DNA of 64,000 nt from Pseudomonas cichorii (lineage in GTDB: Bacteria; Pseudomonadota; Gammaproteobacteria; Pseudomonadales; Pseudomonadaceae): assembly GCF_003700275.1 (NCBI RefSeq), contig NZ_RBRE01000004.1, positions 1 to 64,000 of the forward strand, in the 5' to 3' direction. The position numbers were made by a program, and so were the translations under genes. The notes below the pieces were generated by a model, which did no database searches, had not been told where the DNA came from, and was given only the letters and a program-made list of their open reading frames with translations. Below are positions 31,839 through 41,706 of this stretch, one piece after another; position 1 is the stretch's first letter, and each line of letters begins with the position of its first letter.

Positions 31839-32753
31839 CTAGGCACTTTCAGTGCGTTCCTGGTTCTTTTTGGCAAGGGCCTCGGCCTGGCGTTGCTTGC
31901 GATCACGCTCCCACTTGGCGGTCGTGTCCTTTTCACTGCGGATCTGCGCGTGGCTGAGCAGCCCGAAGATGAAACTGCCGCCGATGATATTGCCGGCCAG
32001 CGTTGGCCCGGCGAAGACCAGCCAGAAATCCTTCCAGCCCAGTTCACCGGCAAACACCAGATAGGACACTTCGGCAGAACCGACAACGATATGGGTAAAG
32101 TCACCCAATGCCATCAGGTAAGTGATCATCACAATGATGGCTATCTTAGCGCTCTCCATGGAGGCGATCATCCAGACCATGGTCGCAATCATCCAGCCGG
32201 ACACGATGCCCTTGGAAAACATCTGGTTGAGGTCGTTTTCCATGACCTTGCGCCCGATCTCGAGAAACGCCTGGTCGGTCTTGCCATCGAAAATCGGCAG
32301 GTTGAGCATCACGTAGGCGACCAGCAGGGTGCCGGCCAGATTGCCGACCAGCACGATGGTCCAGAGCCGCAACAGCCTGCCGATGTTGGTCAGGGTCAGT
32401 TTGCTCATGACCGGTAATACGGCGGTCAGGGTGTTTTCGGTAAAGAGTTGCTGGCGAGCCAGGATCACAGCCAGGAAGCCTGCCGAGTAACCAAAGCTGG
32501 CGATGACATGACTGGCGTCGACATCCGCCAATCGCGATCTGAATAGCCCCATGGCCATCAGCGACAGCCCCATGGTCAGGCCGGCAGCCAGTGCCGACCA
32601 CCACAAGGCAGCGGCGCTGCGCTCCAGCTCATGGTCGCCCTGGATACGAATGGTTTCATGCAGGACCGCCGCACGGGGCGGCTGGTTTTCGTCGATTTCG
32701 CGTTCTTCTTCGGCTGACAGGCCGGGAGTCTTGCCGTCTGGGGTCTGATCCAT
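31839..32753 (-). CDS. Formate/nitrite transporter (FNT) family channel, YfdC-like
   Basis: Inner-membrane protein of 304 residues with about six helices after a hydrophilic N-terminal ~70 residues (acidic, EEEREIDENQPP). FNT-type segments include WWSALAAGLTMGLSLMAMGL, YSAGFLAVILARQQLFTENT and GDFTHIVVGSAEVSYLVFAG. The long polar N- and C-termini (KWERDRKQRQAEALAKKNQE) resemble YfdC more than FocA. The ATG at 32753 has AGGAAG 9 bases upstream; an in-frame GTG at 32795 is less likely. Substrate not known. Confidence 0.84.
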   Translation of the reverse strand: MDQTPDGKTPGLSAEEEREIDENQPPRAAVLHETIRIQGDHELERSAAALWWSALAAGLTMGLSLMAMGLFRSRLADVDASHVIASFGYSAGFLAVILARQQLFTENTLTAVLPVMSKLTLTNIGRLLRLWTIVLVGNLAGTLLVAYVMLNLPIFDGKTDQAFLEIGRKVMENDLNQMFSKGIVSGWMIATMVWMIASMESAKIAIIVMITYLMALGDFTHIVVGSAEVSYLVFAGELGWKDFWLVFAGPTLAGNIIGGSFIFGLLSHAQIRSEKDTTAKWERDRKQRQAEALAKKNQERTESA

Positions 32754-32834
32754 GGAACTGAACTTCCTGAGCGTGGGGGCTGCAGGTTCAGACACGGGCC
32801 GACGGACGTCGTTCGCCTGCCCGGGCGCGAGAAT

Positions 32835-33482
32835 TCATGGCGCGATCAGGTCTGTGCTCTGCACTCGTTCAACTCCGCAGGCGAGCATGCCTTGCCAGGC
32901 ATTTTCCAGTGAGCCATGCATATCGATGGCGCGGCAGGCGTCTTCGATCACGTAAGTGTTGAAGCCTGCCCGACGAGCGTCCTGGGCCGACCAGGCAACG
33001 CAGAAATCCAGCGCCAGGCCGACCACGAACAACGTGTCGATGTCGCGCTCCTTCAAATAGCTGGCCAGCCCGGTTGGCGTAGTGCGGTCCGCTTCCAGAA
33101 ATGCCGAATAGCTATCGATGTGCGTGTTGCAGCCCTTGCGCAGGATCAGTTGCGCATGCGGCAGCTCCAGCTCGGCATGCAATTGCGCGCCGTGGCTGCC
33201 TTGTATGCAGTGATCCGGCCACAGCGTCTGCGCGCCGTAGGGCAGGGTGATGCTCTCGAAGGGCGTGCGTCCCGGATGGCTGGAGGCGAAGGATATATGC
33301 CCGGCCGGATGCCAGTCCTGAGTGACGATCACTCTGGGGAAACGTGCGCCCAGGCGGTTGATCAGGGGCAGCAATGCATCGCCGTCGGCGACTGCCAGTT
33401 GGCCGCCGGGCATGAAGTCATATTGCATGTCGATGACCAGCAAGGCGCAGTTGGGGGCGGCGGGCTTGTTGGAGAGAGGCAT
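32835..33482 (-). CDS. pncA: Nicotinamidase (PncA-like isochorismatase family)
   Basis: Cytoplasmic amidase converting nicotinamide to nicotinate in NAD salvage, 215 residues. The catalytic triad is visible: Asp in LLVIDMQYDFMPGGQL, Lys in LILRKGCNTHIDSYSAF, and Cys in VVGLALDFCVAWSAQDA. Metal ligands are suggested by the Asp and His of VTQDWHPAGH. The ATG at 33482 has AGGAGCC upstream. The gene is divergent from the TonB-dependent receptor. Confidence 0.9.
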   Translation of the reverse strand: MPLSNKPAAPNCALLVIDMQYDFMPGGQLAVADGDALLPLINRLGARFPRVIVTQDWHPAGHISFASSHPGRTPFESITLPYGAQTLWPDHCIQGSHGAQLHAELELPHAQLILRKGCNTHIDSYSAFLEADRTTPTGLASYLKERDIDTLFVVGLALDFCVAWSAQDARRAGFNTYVIEDACRAIDMHGSLENAWQGMLACGVERVQSTDLIAP

Positions 33483-33596
33483 GGGGTGGCTCCTGAACCA
33501 GATGAGTCGTGCAGGCCCCCAGTTTGCCTGCTTATCGAGGTATTTGCGAAAGGTGTGAGCCTGTCCATTTTTATTTGTTGGCAATTTGTATCAAGT

Positions 33597-33615
33597 ACTA
33601 ATGAGAATCTGTACT
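33597..33615 (+). promoter_or_regulatory. Possible Fur box upstream of TonB-dependent receptor
   Basis: The 19-base stretch around TAATGAGAATC matches 10 of 11 positions of the better half of the Pseudomonas Fur consensus, with a weaker second half. It lies 67 bases before the receptor start, where a Fur site would be expected, so iron repression is likely. Confidence 0.5.
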
Positions 33616-33681
33616 ATTCGCGCCAAAAAACCTGCCAGGTCCAATGAAGGCCTGGTATTTCATCAGGGGATATCCACGTTG

Positions 33682-35808
33682 ATGCGTCGCACTCTGCTTT
33701 CTCTTTGTGTCATTCAAGCCATCACCCAGGCAGCCTGGGCTGATCAGGTTACTGCCGATAAATCGTCGATCGAACTCCAGAACATCGACATCCAGGGAAC
33801 TGCCGACACCGAGCAGGCGACGGGGCCGGTTCAGGGCTATCGTGCGACCCGTTCGGCCAGTGCCACCCGTACCGATACGCCTCTGCATGAAACCCCGCAG
33901 TCGATCAGTGTCGTCACCCGCGAAGCCGTGGAAGACATCGGCGCTATCCGCCTGCAGGATGCACTCGACTACGCCGGTGGCGTGGGCCGGGCCAACAACT
34001 TCGGCGCGCAGGGCCTGACCACTTTTACGGTGCGTGGCTTCACCACCGGCGAGTTCTACCGCAACGGCTTCCCGATCAACCGTGGCTATCCGAGCATGCC
34101 CGATGCCAACACCATCGAGCGTCTTGAAGTCCTGCGCGGTCCGGCCACCACTCTGTACGGCCGTGGCGATCCCGGCGGTACCTTCAACGTGGTGTCCAAG
34201 CAGCCGCTGGCCGAAAGAACCGTCACCCTGGGCAGCCAGTTCAACGATCAGGGCATGAAGCGCGGGACCCTGGATGCTTCCGGTCCGCTGGATGACGAAG
34301 GTCGTTTTGCCTATCGCCTGAACGTCGTGGGCGAGGGTGGCGATACCTTCCGTGATCACGTCGAAACCGAGCGTTACGGCGTGGCTCCGGTCTTGAGCTG
34401 GCAGGTCAACGACGCGACCCGCATCATTTTCGAGGGCGACTTCATGCGTAACAACGCGCCCCTCGACCGTGGCCTGACCCGCTACACCACCCAGACCCGC
34501 ACGGCTTCACGCGATTCGTTCTTTGGCGAGAAGGATGCAGGCAAGCTGCATACCGACACCAGCATGGCGCAGGTGCGTTTCGAGCATGACCTCAACGACA
34601 GCTGGAAGCTGGGCGGCGGCTTCCAGCTGCTTGATGGCACCATGCAGGGCGATGCGGTCGAGGCCAACGGCATGAATCCCGACGGTCGCACACTGGCGCG
34701 TAACTACAACTACCGCAAGCTGGAGTGGACCGACCGCGACTGGCAGCTCAACGTGACCGGTAACTTTACCGCCGGTGGTTTCGAGCACACCTTGCTGGCG
34801 GGTGTGGAGTATGAGGATTACGACTACAAGTCGATCATTCAGCGCTCCGCGAGTGGTTCAAACGTCTACACCATCGATATCTTCGATCCGGTCTATGGCC
34901 AAGCGCGTCCGGCGCTGACCCGCACCACGACCCATGACAAGGAAAACCTCAAGACTTACGCAGCATTCCTGCAGGATCAGGTGGCTCTGACCGAACGCCT
35001 GAAATTGCTGGCCGGTGTCCGTTTCGAGCGTTTTGAGCACGACTACGATTCCTATCTTTCCACCAGCGAAGACTTCACCAAGAGCGACAACGCAGTCACT
35101 CCACGCCTGGGTATGATCTATGACCTGACCGATACGGTCGCGGTTTATGCCAATACGGCGCGCTCCTTCAAACCGAACACCGGTGCCAGCCGCCTGGGCG
35201 GTGGTTTCAAGGCTGAAGAGGGCAAGTCCTATGAAGTCGGCGTGAAGTGGCAGGCGCTTGAGCGTCAGTTGAGCGTCGATGCTGCGGTCTATCAGATCGA
35301 CAAGAAAAACGTCCTGACCAGCGATCCGGTCGACCCTACATTCAGTGTGGCGGCCGGTGAAGTGCGTAGCCGTGGCTTCGACCTGAACGTGGTCGGTAAC
35401 CTGACTCCCGAGTGGCGCCTGATGGGTAACTATGCCTATGTGGATGCCGAGGTCACCAAGGACAACTCACTGAATAAAGGTACCCGCCTGGCGAATATCC
35501 CGGAGCAGAGCTTCAGCCTGTTGAACGTCTACGAGTTCCAGAGTGGCACCCTGAACGGTCTGGGCGTCGGCGCGGGTGGTCGTTATGTGGCGCAGCGTGA
35601 AGGACGAACTGTCAACGAGTCGTTCGACATGGGCAGCTACACGGTTTTCGACCTGCTGTCCTACTACAAGGTCAACCAGCACTTGAAGCTCAACCTCGAT
35701 GTTAAAAACCTCTTCGACAAGGAGTTTGAAGAGGGCGCGTGGGGTAATGCCTTTGCTTACCCAGGCGCGCCTCGCACCGTACAGGTCGGTTTCTCCTACA
35801 CCTTGTAA
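33682..35808 (+). CDS. TonB-dependent siderophore receptor
   Basis: Outer-membrane receptor of 708 residues that imports an iron-siderophore using TonB energy. The signal peptide is LLSLCVIQAITQAAWA. The plug domain starts with ETPQSISVVTREAVEDIGAIRLQDAL and includes RGFTTGEFYRNGF and IERLEVLRGPATTLYG. A 22-strand barrel follows, ending with the aromatic terminus VQVGFSYTL. There is no N-terminal signalling (STN) domain, so no sigma/anti-sigma relay is expected. The ATG at 33682 has AGGGGA 11 bases upstream; in-frame starts from 33586 are rejected. The siderophore cannot be named. Confidence 0.9.
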   Translation: MRRTLLSLCVIQAITQAAWADQVTADKSSIELQNIDIQGTADTEQATGPVQGYRATRSASATRTDTPLHETPQSISVVTREAVEDIGAIRLQDALDYAGGVGRANNFGAQGLTTFTVRGFTTGEFYRNGFPINRGYPSMPDANTIERLEVLRGPATTLYGRGDPGGTFNVVSKQPLAERTVTLGSQFNDQGMKRGTLDASGPLDDEGRFAYRLNVVGEGGDTFRDHVETERYGVAPVLSWQVNDATRIIFEGDFMRNNAPLDRGLTRYTTQTRTASRDSFFGEKDAGKLHTDTSMAQVRFEHDLNDSWKLGGGFQLLDGTMQGDAVEANGMNPDGRTLARNYNYRKLEWTDRDWQLNVTGNFTAGGFEHTLLAGVEYEDYDYKSIIQRSASGSNVYTIDIFDPVYGQARPALTRTTTHDKENLKTYAAFLQDQVALTERLKLLAGVRFERFEHDYDSYLSTSEDFTKSDNAVTPRLGMIYDLTDTVAVYANTARSFKPNTGASRLGGGFKAEEGKSYEVGVKWQALERQLSVDAAVYQIDKKNVLTSDPVDPTFSVAAGEVRSRGFDLNVVGNLTPEWRLMGNYAYVDAEVTKDNSLNKGTRLANIPEQSFSLLNVYEFQSGTLNGLGVGAGGRYVAQREGRTVNESFDMGSYTVFDLLSYYKVNQHLKLNLDVKNLFDKEFEEGAWGNAFAYPGAPRTVQVGFSYTL

Positions 35809-35816
35809 GGCGTGAA

Positions 35817-35842
35817 GTCTTCGCGAGCCCGCTCGCGAAGAC
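35817..35842. terminator. Bidirectional hairpin terminator
   Basis: GTCTTCGCGAG and CTCGCGAAGAC are perfect 11-bp arms with a 4-base loop, 9 bases after the receptor stop, followed by GCGTTTT on the plus strand. It lies between convergent genes and resembles a REP-derived terminator. Confidence 0.75.
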
Positions 35843-35853
35843 GCGTTTTCCCA

Positions 35854-36810
35854 TCAGGCAAACACTCGAATTGGCGCGCCCGCATGCCAGGCCTGGATAT
35901 CTTCAATCATCTGGCTGAAGAAGGTCCGGTAGTTGTTCTCGGTGACATAACCGATATGCGGGGTCGCCAATACGTTTTTCAGGGTGCGGAACGGATGTTC
36001 GGCCGGCAGCGGTTCGGCATCGAAGACATCCAGTCCTGCACCGGCAATCCTGTGTTGCTGCAGGGCTGCAATCAATGCCGCTTCATCGATGATCGGCCCA
36101 CGTGACGAATTGATGATGTAGGCACTCGGTTTCATCCAGCCCAAGGCCTCTGCATCCACCAATCCCCGGCTTCGGTCGCTGAGCACCAGATGGACCGACA
36201 ACACGTCGGCCTGCTCGAACAGCTCCTGTTTGCTGACATAAATGACGCCCGCTTCGGCGGCGGCTTCGGCTGTCAGGTTCTGGCTCCAGGCAATGACCTT
36301 CATGCCGAACGCCTGGCCATAACGGGCAATCCACTTGCCAATGCTGCCCAGTCCCAGAATCCCCAGCGTCTTGCCATGCAGATCACTGCCCAGGCCGATC
36401 TGCCAGTTGCCGTCGCGCAGTGAGTTGGCTTCCGCGACCAGATTGCGGGTCACGCCCATGATCAGCGCCCAGGTCAATTCCGGCGCTGCATGTTTGTAGC
36501 TCTCGGTGCCGCAGACCTCGATTCCCAGCCGTCGGGCGGCCTTTATATCAATTGCCGCGTTGCGCATGCCGCCGGTCACCAGCAACTTGAGGCGTGGCAA
36601 CTGGCTGAGCAGTGCTTTATCGAACAGCGTGCGCTCACGCATCACGCAAATGACCTCGAAGCCTTGCAGGCGCTGCACCATGGTCGCGGTGTCGGCAGGG
36701 AAGTCATGCAGGAAGCTGACTTCGCCGACCGGGGCCAGCACCGACCAATCGACAACGTCACGCGCAACGTCTTGCCAGTCATCGAGCACTGCAATGCTTG
36801 TTTGAGTCAT
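35854..36810 (-). CDS. D-2-hydroxyacid dehydrogenase family protein
   Basis: NAD(P)-dependent dehydrogenase of 318 residues acting on 2-hydroxy or 2-keto acids. The nucleotide-binding Rossmann motif is GKTLGILGLGSIGKWIARYG. The family catalytic set is present: Arg in INSSRGPIIDEAALI, Glu in GAGLDVFDAEPLP and His in VLATPHIGYVTE. Start ATG with GGAAG 7 bases upstream. It is convergent to the receptor gene. The DUF1345 gene lies upstream on the same strand and may share its transcript. Confidence 0.87.
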   Translation of the reverse strand: MTQTSIAVLDDWQDVARDVVDWSVLAPVGEVSFLHDFPADTATMVQRLQGFEVICVMRERTLFDKALLSQLPRLKLLVTGGMRNAAIDIKAARRLGIEVCGTESYKHAAPELTWALIMGVTRNLVAEANSLRDGNWQIGLGSDLHGKTLGILGLGSIGKWIARYGQAFGMKVIAWSQNLTAEAAAEAGVIYVSKQELFEQADVLSVHLVLSDRSRGLVDAEALGWMKPSAYIINSSRGPIIDEAALIAALQQHRIAGAGLDVFDAEPLPAEHPFRTLKNVLATPHIGYVTENNYRTFFSQMIEDIQAWHAGAPIRVFA

Positions 36811-36843
36811 TCGAGAGCTTCCGGGTGATGAAAGGTTGAGCCG

Positions 36844-37497
36844 TCAGCCAAACAGGCTGGCAGCGATATTGATGGAAAAGCCGAGAATCGAGGTATTGAA
36901 GACAAAGCCGATCAGGCTCTGGGCCAGTACGATCCTGCGCATGCCCCGGCTGGCCACGCCCACATCCGAGGTTTGTACGGCAACGCTCAGGGTGAAAGAA
37001 AAATACAGGAAGTCCCAGTAATCTGGCCTGGTTTGCGCATCGGCAAAGCGCAGTGCGGGTTCCTTGCCTTTCCAGGTGTAGAACAGGCGGGCGTAATGCA
37101 GGCTGAATACCACTCCGGTCATCAGCCACGAGCCTGCGATGGTCAGGCCGGTAAAGGCGTAATGCAGCAGGCGCTGATCGTTGCTCATGTCCTTGCTGCC
37201 GGCCAGTTCGAGAAAGATGGCGGCCAGGCTGGCAAGGGCGGCAATGCAGACGGTCAGCAGGACCACGCCGGCATTTTCGTCTTCGATTTCGGCGATTCTT
37301 TTGACGTCCTCAGCATTGCTGCGCAGGGTACGGGTGAGGATCAGAATCAGGTAGAACCACACACCAAGATTCCAGCCGATCAGGCATTTGCTGGTAAAGG
37401 TGGCGTCCGGGGAGATAAAGGCAGTAGCAATGCCGCCTGTCAGGCCCAGTAATGTGGCCAGACTCAGGCGCGGATGAGTGCGAGCGATATGGAGCAT
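36844..37497 (-). CDS. DUF1345 family membrane protein
   Basis: A 217-residue inner-membrane protein with about five hydrophobic segments ([69 protein letters not shown], and the C-terminal [18 protein letters not shown]). The DUF1345 pattern [21 protein letters not shown] is clear. Function unknown. The frame is open upstream but that part is not protein-like; ATG at 37497 is the best start although no ribosome site stands out. Confidence 0.75.
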   Translation of the reverse strand: MLHIARTHPRLSLATLLGLTGGIATAFISPDATFTSKCLIGWNLGVWFYLILILTRTLRSNAEDVKRIAEIEDENAGVVLLTVCIAALASLAAIFLELAGSKDMSNDQRLLHYAFTGLTIAGSWLMTGVVFSLHYARLFYTWKGKEPALRFADAQTRPDYWDFLYFSFTLSVAVQTSDVGVASRGMRRIVLAQSLIGFVFNTSILGFSINIAASLFG

Positions 37498-37550
37498 GGC
37501 GGCCAGTCGCGACAAATGTTGCACACACCTTAGCACGACAGGATCGGAGC

Positions 37551-37583
37551 AAAAAAAACGGCGCGTAAGGGGGTTACGCGCCG
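37551..37583 (-). terminator. Rho-independent terminator of gudP-gudD
   Basis: Reading the minus strand: CGGCGCGTAA, a 5-base C loop, TTACGCGCCG, then eight T. A perfect 10-bp GC-rich stem with T8 is a textbook terminator. It lies 43 bases after the gudD stop. Confidence 0.92.
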
Positions 37584-37625
37584 GTTGCCAGGGGGGAGTG
37601 GCAAGTCTGTCGAAAGTGGCCGGGA

Positions 37626-38969
37626 TCAACGCACCAGGCAAGGCTGCTTGTTGTTGAATTCCCAGTTCGGAATCAGGAACTGCATGGCCGCCGCATCGTT
37701 GCGTGCGCCCAGGCCCATGCCTTTGTACAGCTCGTGGGCCTTGTTGAGTTGGTCCATGTCCAGTTCGATGCCCAAGCCCGGTTTTTTCGGAACCTGCACG
37801 TGACCGCCGATGATCTGCAGCGGTGCCCTGGTCAGGCGCTGGCCGTCCTGCCAGATCCAGTGAGTGTCGATGGCGGTGATATCGCCCGGTGCCGCAGCGG
37901 CGACATGGGTGAACATCGCCAGGGAAATATCGAAATGGTTGTTGGAGTGCGAGCCCCAGGTCAGGCCCCATTCATTGCACATCTGCGCGACCCGTACCGA
38001 GCCCTGCATGGTCCAGAAATGCGGGTCGGCCAGTGGGATGTCGACCGATTGCAGCTGGATCGCATGACCCATTTCACGCCAGTCGGTGGCGATCATGTTG
38101 GTGGCGGTCTTCAGTCCCGTGGCGCGGCGGAACTCGGCCATGACTTCGCGACCGGAGAAACCGTTTTCCGCACCGCACGGATCTTCTGCATAGGCCAGCA
38201 CATGATGCTGGTCGCGGCACAGGCGGATCGCCTCCTTCAATGACCAGGCGCCGTTCGGGTCCAGAGTGATGCGTGCGTCCGGGAAGCGTTCGGCCAGAGC
38301 GGTCACCGCTTCGATTTCTTCATCGCCGCGCAGCACGCCGCCCTTGAGTTTGAAGTCCTGGAAGCCATAGCGGCTGTGCGCGGCTTCGGCCAGGCGGACC
38401 ACCGCTTCTGGAGTCAAGGCCTTCTCATGGCGAACCCGGAACCAGTCGTTATCGGCGTCCGGCTCGCTGCGATAGGGCAGGTCGGTCTTGTGTTGATCGC
38501 CGACATAAAACAGGTAGCCGAGCATTTCCACCTGATCGCGCTGCTGGCCTTCGCCGAGCAGGGCGGCCACCGGCACTTCCAGGTGCTGGCCGAGCAGGTC
38601 GAGCAGGGCGGCTTCCAGTGCGGTCACGGCGTGGATGGTGATGCGCAGGTCGAACGTCTGCTGGCCGCGGCCACCCGAGTCGCGTTCGGCGAAGGCCTGG
38701 CGTACATCGTTGAGGATCTTCTGATAAGTGCCGATGCTGCTGCCGACCACCAGTGAGCGGGCATCTTCCAGGGTCTGGCGAATGCGCTCGCCGCCGGGTA
38801 CTTCGCCAACGCCGGTGTTACCGGCACTGTCCTTGAGAATCACGATATTGCGGGTGAAGTACGGACCATGCGCGCCGCTGAGGTTGAGCAGCATGTCATC
38901 GTGACCGGCCACGGGTACGACTTGCAGGCTGGTGATGACAGGCGTCTTGTGTGCAATCTGAGTAGTCAT
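37626..38969 (-). CDS. gudD: Glucarate dehydratase
   Basis: Enolase-superfamily enzyme of 447 residues that dehydrates D-glucarate to 5-keto-4-deoxyglucarate. Signatures include [15 protein letters not shown] near the N-terminus, the base-Lys motif FKLKGG, metal ligands in [25 protein letters not shown] and ATNMIATDW, and the catalytic His in [18 protein letters not shown]. The ATG at 38969 has AGGA upstream; the longer frame is rejected. It follows gudP by 37 bases and is ended by the terminator at 37551-37583. Confidence 0.95.
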   Translation of the reverse strand: MTTQIAHKTPVITSLQVVPVAGHDDMLLNLSGAHGPYFTRNIVILKDSAGNTGVGEVPGGERIRQTLEDARSLVVGSSIGTYQKILNDVRQAFAERDSGGRGQQTFDLRITIHAVTALEAALLDLLGQHLEVPVAALLGEGQQRDQVEMLGYLFYVGDQHKTDLPYRSEPDADNDWFRVRHEKALTPEAVVRLAEAAHSRYGFQDFKLKGGVLRGDEEIEAVTALAERFPDARITLDPNGAWSLKEAIRLCRDQHHVLAYAEDPCGAENGFSGREVMAEFRRATGLKTATNMIATDWREMGHAIQLQSVDIPLADPHFWTMQGSVRVAQMCNEWGLTWGSHSNNHFDISLAMFTHVAAAAPGDITAIDTHWIWQDGQRLTRAPLQIIGGHVQVPKKPGLGIELDMDQLNKAHELYKGMGLGARNDAAAMQFLIPNWEFNNKQPCLVR

Positions 38970-39006
38970 GAGGCAATCCTGTAAAAATGCTCGGGCGGAC
39001 GAGTGA

Positions 39007-40353
39007 TCAATGGGGCGCCGAGGTCTGCACGGCGGCAACCGGTGTCGCGCCGGGCTTGGGTGTATTGCGGGCGGCGAAGACGATGATCGCGGCAATGATC
39101 GAGGTCGCGGTCAGGCCATAGAGCCCGCCCTGAATCGAACCGGTGTTCTGTTCGAGAATGCCGAAGGTGGTCGGTGCCACGAAGCCGCCGAGGTTGCCCA
39201 CCGAGTTGATCAGGGCGATTACCGCTGCGGCGATCCGGGCATCCAGATACGCTTGCGGGATTGGCCAGAACAGTGACGATGCCGACTTGAAGCCCAGTGC
39301 TGCGAAGCAGATGGCGACAAAGGCGAAGATCGGGCTGCCGGTGGTCGACAGGAACATGCCGGCTGCGGCGATCAGCAGGGCAATGGCGACCCAGGCTTGC
39401 TGGTTTTTCCATTTCCCCGACAGCGAAGCAAAGGCGTACATGCCGATGATCGACAACAACCATGGGATCGAGTTGAACAGGCCGACCTGGATATCGTTCA
39501 GGTCACCCATTTTCTTGATGATGCTGGGCAGCCAGAAGGTTGCTGCGTAGATGGTCAACTGGATGAAGAAGTAGATCAGGCAGAACAGAATGATCTGGCT
39601 GTCCTTGAGCAGCTTGCCCAGCGACGGTTTGATCGGGCTTGCCGCTTCACGGGCCAGTTGCTCGTCGTCGATGGCCTTGACCAGAGCATCTTGCTCGGCG
39701 CGGGTCAGCCACTTCGCATCGTGCGGCTTGGAATCCAGCCAGAACCAGACAAAGAAGCACAGGCCTACCGAGAACATACCCTCGATGAAGTACATCCACT
39801 GCCAGCCTTTCATGCCCAGGCCGTTGATCTGCAGCAGCAGACCCGACAGCGGACCGGCAATCAGCGAGGCAATGGCCGAGCCGCTGAGGAAGATGGCAAT
39901 CGCCTTGCCTCGCTCCACGCCTGGCAACCAGCGGGTGAAGTAGTAGATCACGCCTGGAAAGAAGCCGGCTTCGGCCACGCCGAGCAGGAAGCGCAGGATG
40001 TAGAAGTGGGTTTCGTTCTGGATGAAGGCCATGCACGAAGCAACGATGCCCCAGGTGAACATGATGCGGGTCAGCCAGATACGTGCGCCGACCTTTTGCA
40101 GCAAGAGGTTGGAAGGCACCTCGAACAACGCATAACCGATGAAGAACAGGCCGGCGCCCAGGCCATAGGCCGCAGCACCGATGCCCAGATCATGCTCCAT
40201 GTGCGAGCGCACGAAGCCGATGTTCACCCGGTCGATGTAGTTGACGATAAACATGATGACGAAAAGCGGCAGGACGTGGCGTTTGACCTTGGATATGGCC
40301 GAACTCAGGGTCGGATCGAGGCCGCCCGCCATCCCGGGATTGGATGTGTTCAC
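39007..40353 (-). CDS. gudP: MFS glucarate/galactarate transporter, GudP type
   Basis: Proton-linked importer of hexarates in the anion:cation symporter family, about 448 residues. The N-terminus [21 protein letters not shown] and [26 protein letters not shown] match this family, with twelve membrane segments. The GTG at 40353 has GGAGA 7 bases upstream and is preferred; GTG at 40368 and ATG at 40332 are alternatives. It is upstream of gudD on the same strand and divergent from a FadR-type regulator. Confidence 0.88.
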   Translation of the reverse strand: MNTSNPGMAGGLDPTLSSAISKVKRHVLPLFVIMFIVNYIDRVNIGFVRSHMEHDLGIGAAAYGLGAGLFFIGYALFEVPSNLLLQKVGARIWLTRIMFTWGIVASCMAFIQNETHFYILRFLLGVAEAGFFPGVIYYFTRWLPGVERGKAIAIFLSGSAIASLIAGPLSGLLLQINGLGMKGWQWMYFIEGMFSVGLCFFVWFWLDSKPHDAKWLTRAEQDALVKAIDDEQLAREAASPIKPSLGKLLKDSQIILFCLIYFFIQLTIYAATFWLPSIIKKMGDLNDIQVGLFNSIPWLLSIIGMYAFASLSGKWKNQQAWVAIALLIAAAGMFLSTTGSPIFAFVAICFAALGFKSASSLFWPIPQAYLDARIAAAVIALINSVGNLGGFVAPTTFGILEQNTGSIQGGLYGLTATSIIAAIIVFAARNTPKPGATPVAAVQTSAPH

Positions 40354-40838
40354 TGTTGAATCTCCCACTCGTTGTTTTTATGCGGGTATTTGCAAGATGT
40401 GTCCCTTGCATTGTCGGTCATCATACAAGTAAAAGTGCGTTGCGCAAGTCCCTTCGTCGCTGGATATGCAGCGTTTTTTTGTTTTTACAGAGGGTGTATT
40501 TGTGCTGAATGACATTGTATCTGGCAGGCTGATTATGGCTTTTAAGCCTTTATTTGTTGGGTTTAGTGGGTTTTTACCGAAGGTTTTGCTTCGAGGCAGG
40601 CGAAGATGGACTTGCCTGAGAGTGCAGTAAAAAATATTGAGTGACTGAAGATGCCATATTTGGCTTTTATGATAACTTGTCTGACAAGTTAAACAAGTCC
40701 GGATGCCATATCGAATGGGCGTGCCGGGCGCTTTGCGGTGTTATGATCCGGCCCATCGCAAGGCTTGGCTTCACTGTTTCAGACAAGTGAAAAGGCCAGG
40801 CCCCGGTGTTTACAACGTCTGTTCAGGACCTGAGCATC
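40354..40838. other. Divergent control region between gudP and GntR-type regulator
   Basis: This 485-base region contains no convincing gene. Its middle part (40450-40690) is relatively AT-rich. The notable element is the perfect palindrome at 40674-40690. A second partial copy of the half site, GACAAGTG, lies at 40782-40789, nearer the regulator start. gudP and the regulator must both start transcription here. Confidence 0.6.
40674..40690. promoter_or_regulatory. Perfect 17-bp palindrome, likely GntR/FadR-type operator
   Basis: AACTTGTCTGACAAGTT is a perfect palindrome about one central base. The core TTGTCTGACAA is the kind of site bound by FadR-subfamily regulators, one of which starts 149 bases downstream. 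It probably represses gudP and the regulator's own gene until an aldarate-derived inducer is present. Confidence 0.75.
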
Positions 40839-41552
40839 ATGCAAGAACCCAGCATCGCGCCGTCAAAACGTCGTCAACACAGCCTGGCTACCGACCTGGT
40901 CACCGAGCTCAGCCAGCGGATTCTGCTGGGCAAGATTGCCCCCGGACAAAAGCTGCCCTCGGAAAACGAGATCGTCCGCGAGCATGGCGTCAGCCGCACT
41001 GTGGTGCGCGAGGCGATTTCCAAGTTGCAGGCCTCAGGGCTGGTGGTGACCCATCACGGTGTCGGCACTTTCGTGCTGGAGCGCAACGACCAGACCGGGC
41101 TGCGCCTGAAGGTCGAGACGGTTTCCCGGGTGCGCGACATCCTCGAACTGCGCATCGGCCTGGAAACCCAGGCGGTGGCCCTGGCTGCGCTGCGCCGTAC
41201 CGACGAACAACTGGCCGCGATGCGTCAGGCGCTGGATGACTATCAGGACTTGCTGGCCAACGAAGACAGTTGCGTGGAAGCCGACAAGCGCTTTCACATG
41301 CTGATCGCCGAGGCCACCGGCAATCCCTATTTCATTGAAATCATGCAGCACCTGGGCAGCGCAATCATTCCCCGCACCCGCATTGCCTCAAGTGAACGCG
41401 CCGGCGCCAACCTCGCGCACCATGGCTATCTGGCCAACCTTGAGCACGAAGCCCTGCTCAGCGCCATCCGTCGCAAGGATCCCGACGCAGCACGAGCCGC
41501 CATGTGGACTCACCTGAGCAACAGCCGCGAACGCCTGGTGCCGCTGGAGTAG
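40839..41552 (+). CDS. FadR-subfamily GntR regulator of glucarate locus
   Basis: Regulator of 237 residues. Winged helix: DLVTELSQRILLGKIAPGQKLPSENEI, then HGVSRTVVREAISKLQASGLV and GVGTFVL. The FCD ligand domain follows from about 95 (ILELRIGLETQAVALAALRR, ADKRFHMLIAEATGNPYF), with metal-binding Asp/His residues typical of the family. The ATG at 40839 has AGGA 11 bases upstream. Divergence from gudP-gudD and the palindrome between them indicate control of glucarate uptake and breakdown. Confidence 0.88.
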   Translation: MQEPSIAPSKRRQHSLATDLVTELSQRILLGKIAPGQKLPSENEIVREHGVSRTVVREAISKLQASGLVVTHHGVGTFVLERNDQTGLRLKVETVSRVRDILELRIGLETQAVALAALRRTDEQLAAMRQALDDYQDLLANEDSCVEADKRFHMLIAEATGNPYFIEIMQHLGSAIIPRTRIASSERAGANLAHHGYLANLEHEALLSAIRRKDPDAARAAMWTHLSNSRERLVPLE

Positions 41553-41565
41553 ATATCGGATTATG

Positions 41566-41590
41566 CGAGGCGGGCTTGCCCGCAACGGCG
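41566..41590. repeat. Single REP-like palindrome
   Basis: GCGAGGCGGGCTTGCCCGCAAC contains the GGGCTTGCCCGC core seen in Pseudomonas REP elements. It lies between the FadR-type and CdaR-like genes. Confidence 0.6.
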
Positions 41591-41706
41591 GCCTCCCGGA
41601 TACAGACAATCGCGCAACTTGCAGGCACACTCCAGACCTCAATAAATCCAAAATCGTATCCGCATGCCCAGCCAATCCACACCTTTCCTGCCGCAGGACT
41701 CCACCC

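Noticed and set aside
30933..32417. 494-codon plus-strand open frame across the kinase, regulator and FNT genes
   Set aside because: It spans three well-supported minus-strand genes and a gap, and has no recognisable domain.
40782..40789. Second GACAAGT half site near the FadR-type regulator start
   Set aside because: The opposite arm is degenerate, so it is mentioned only within the control region.
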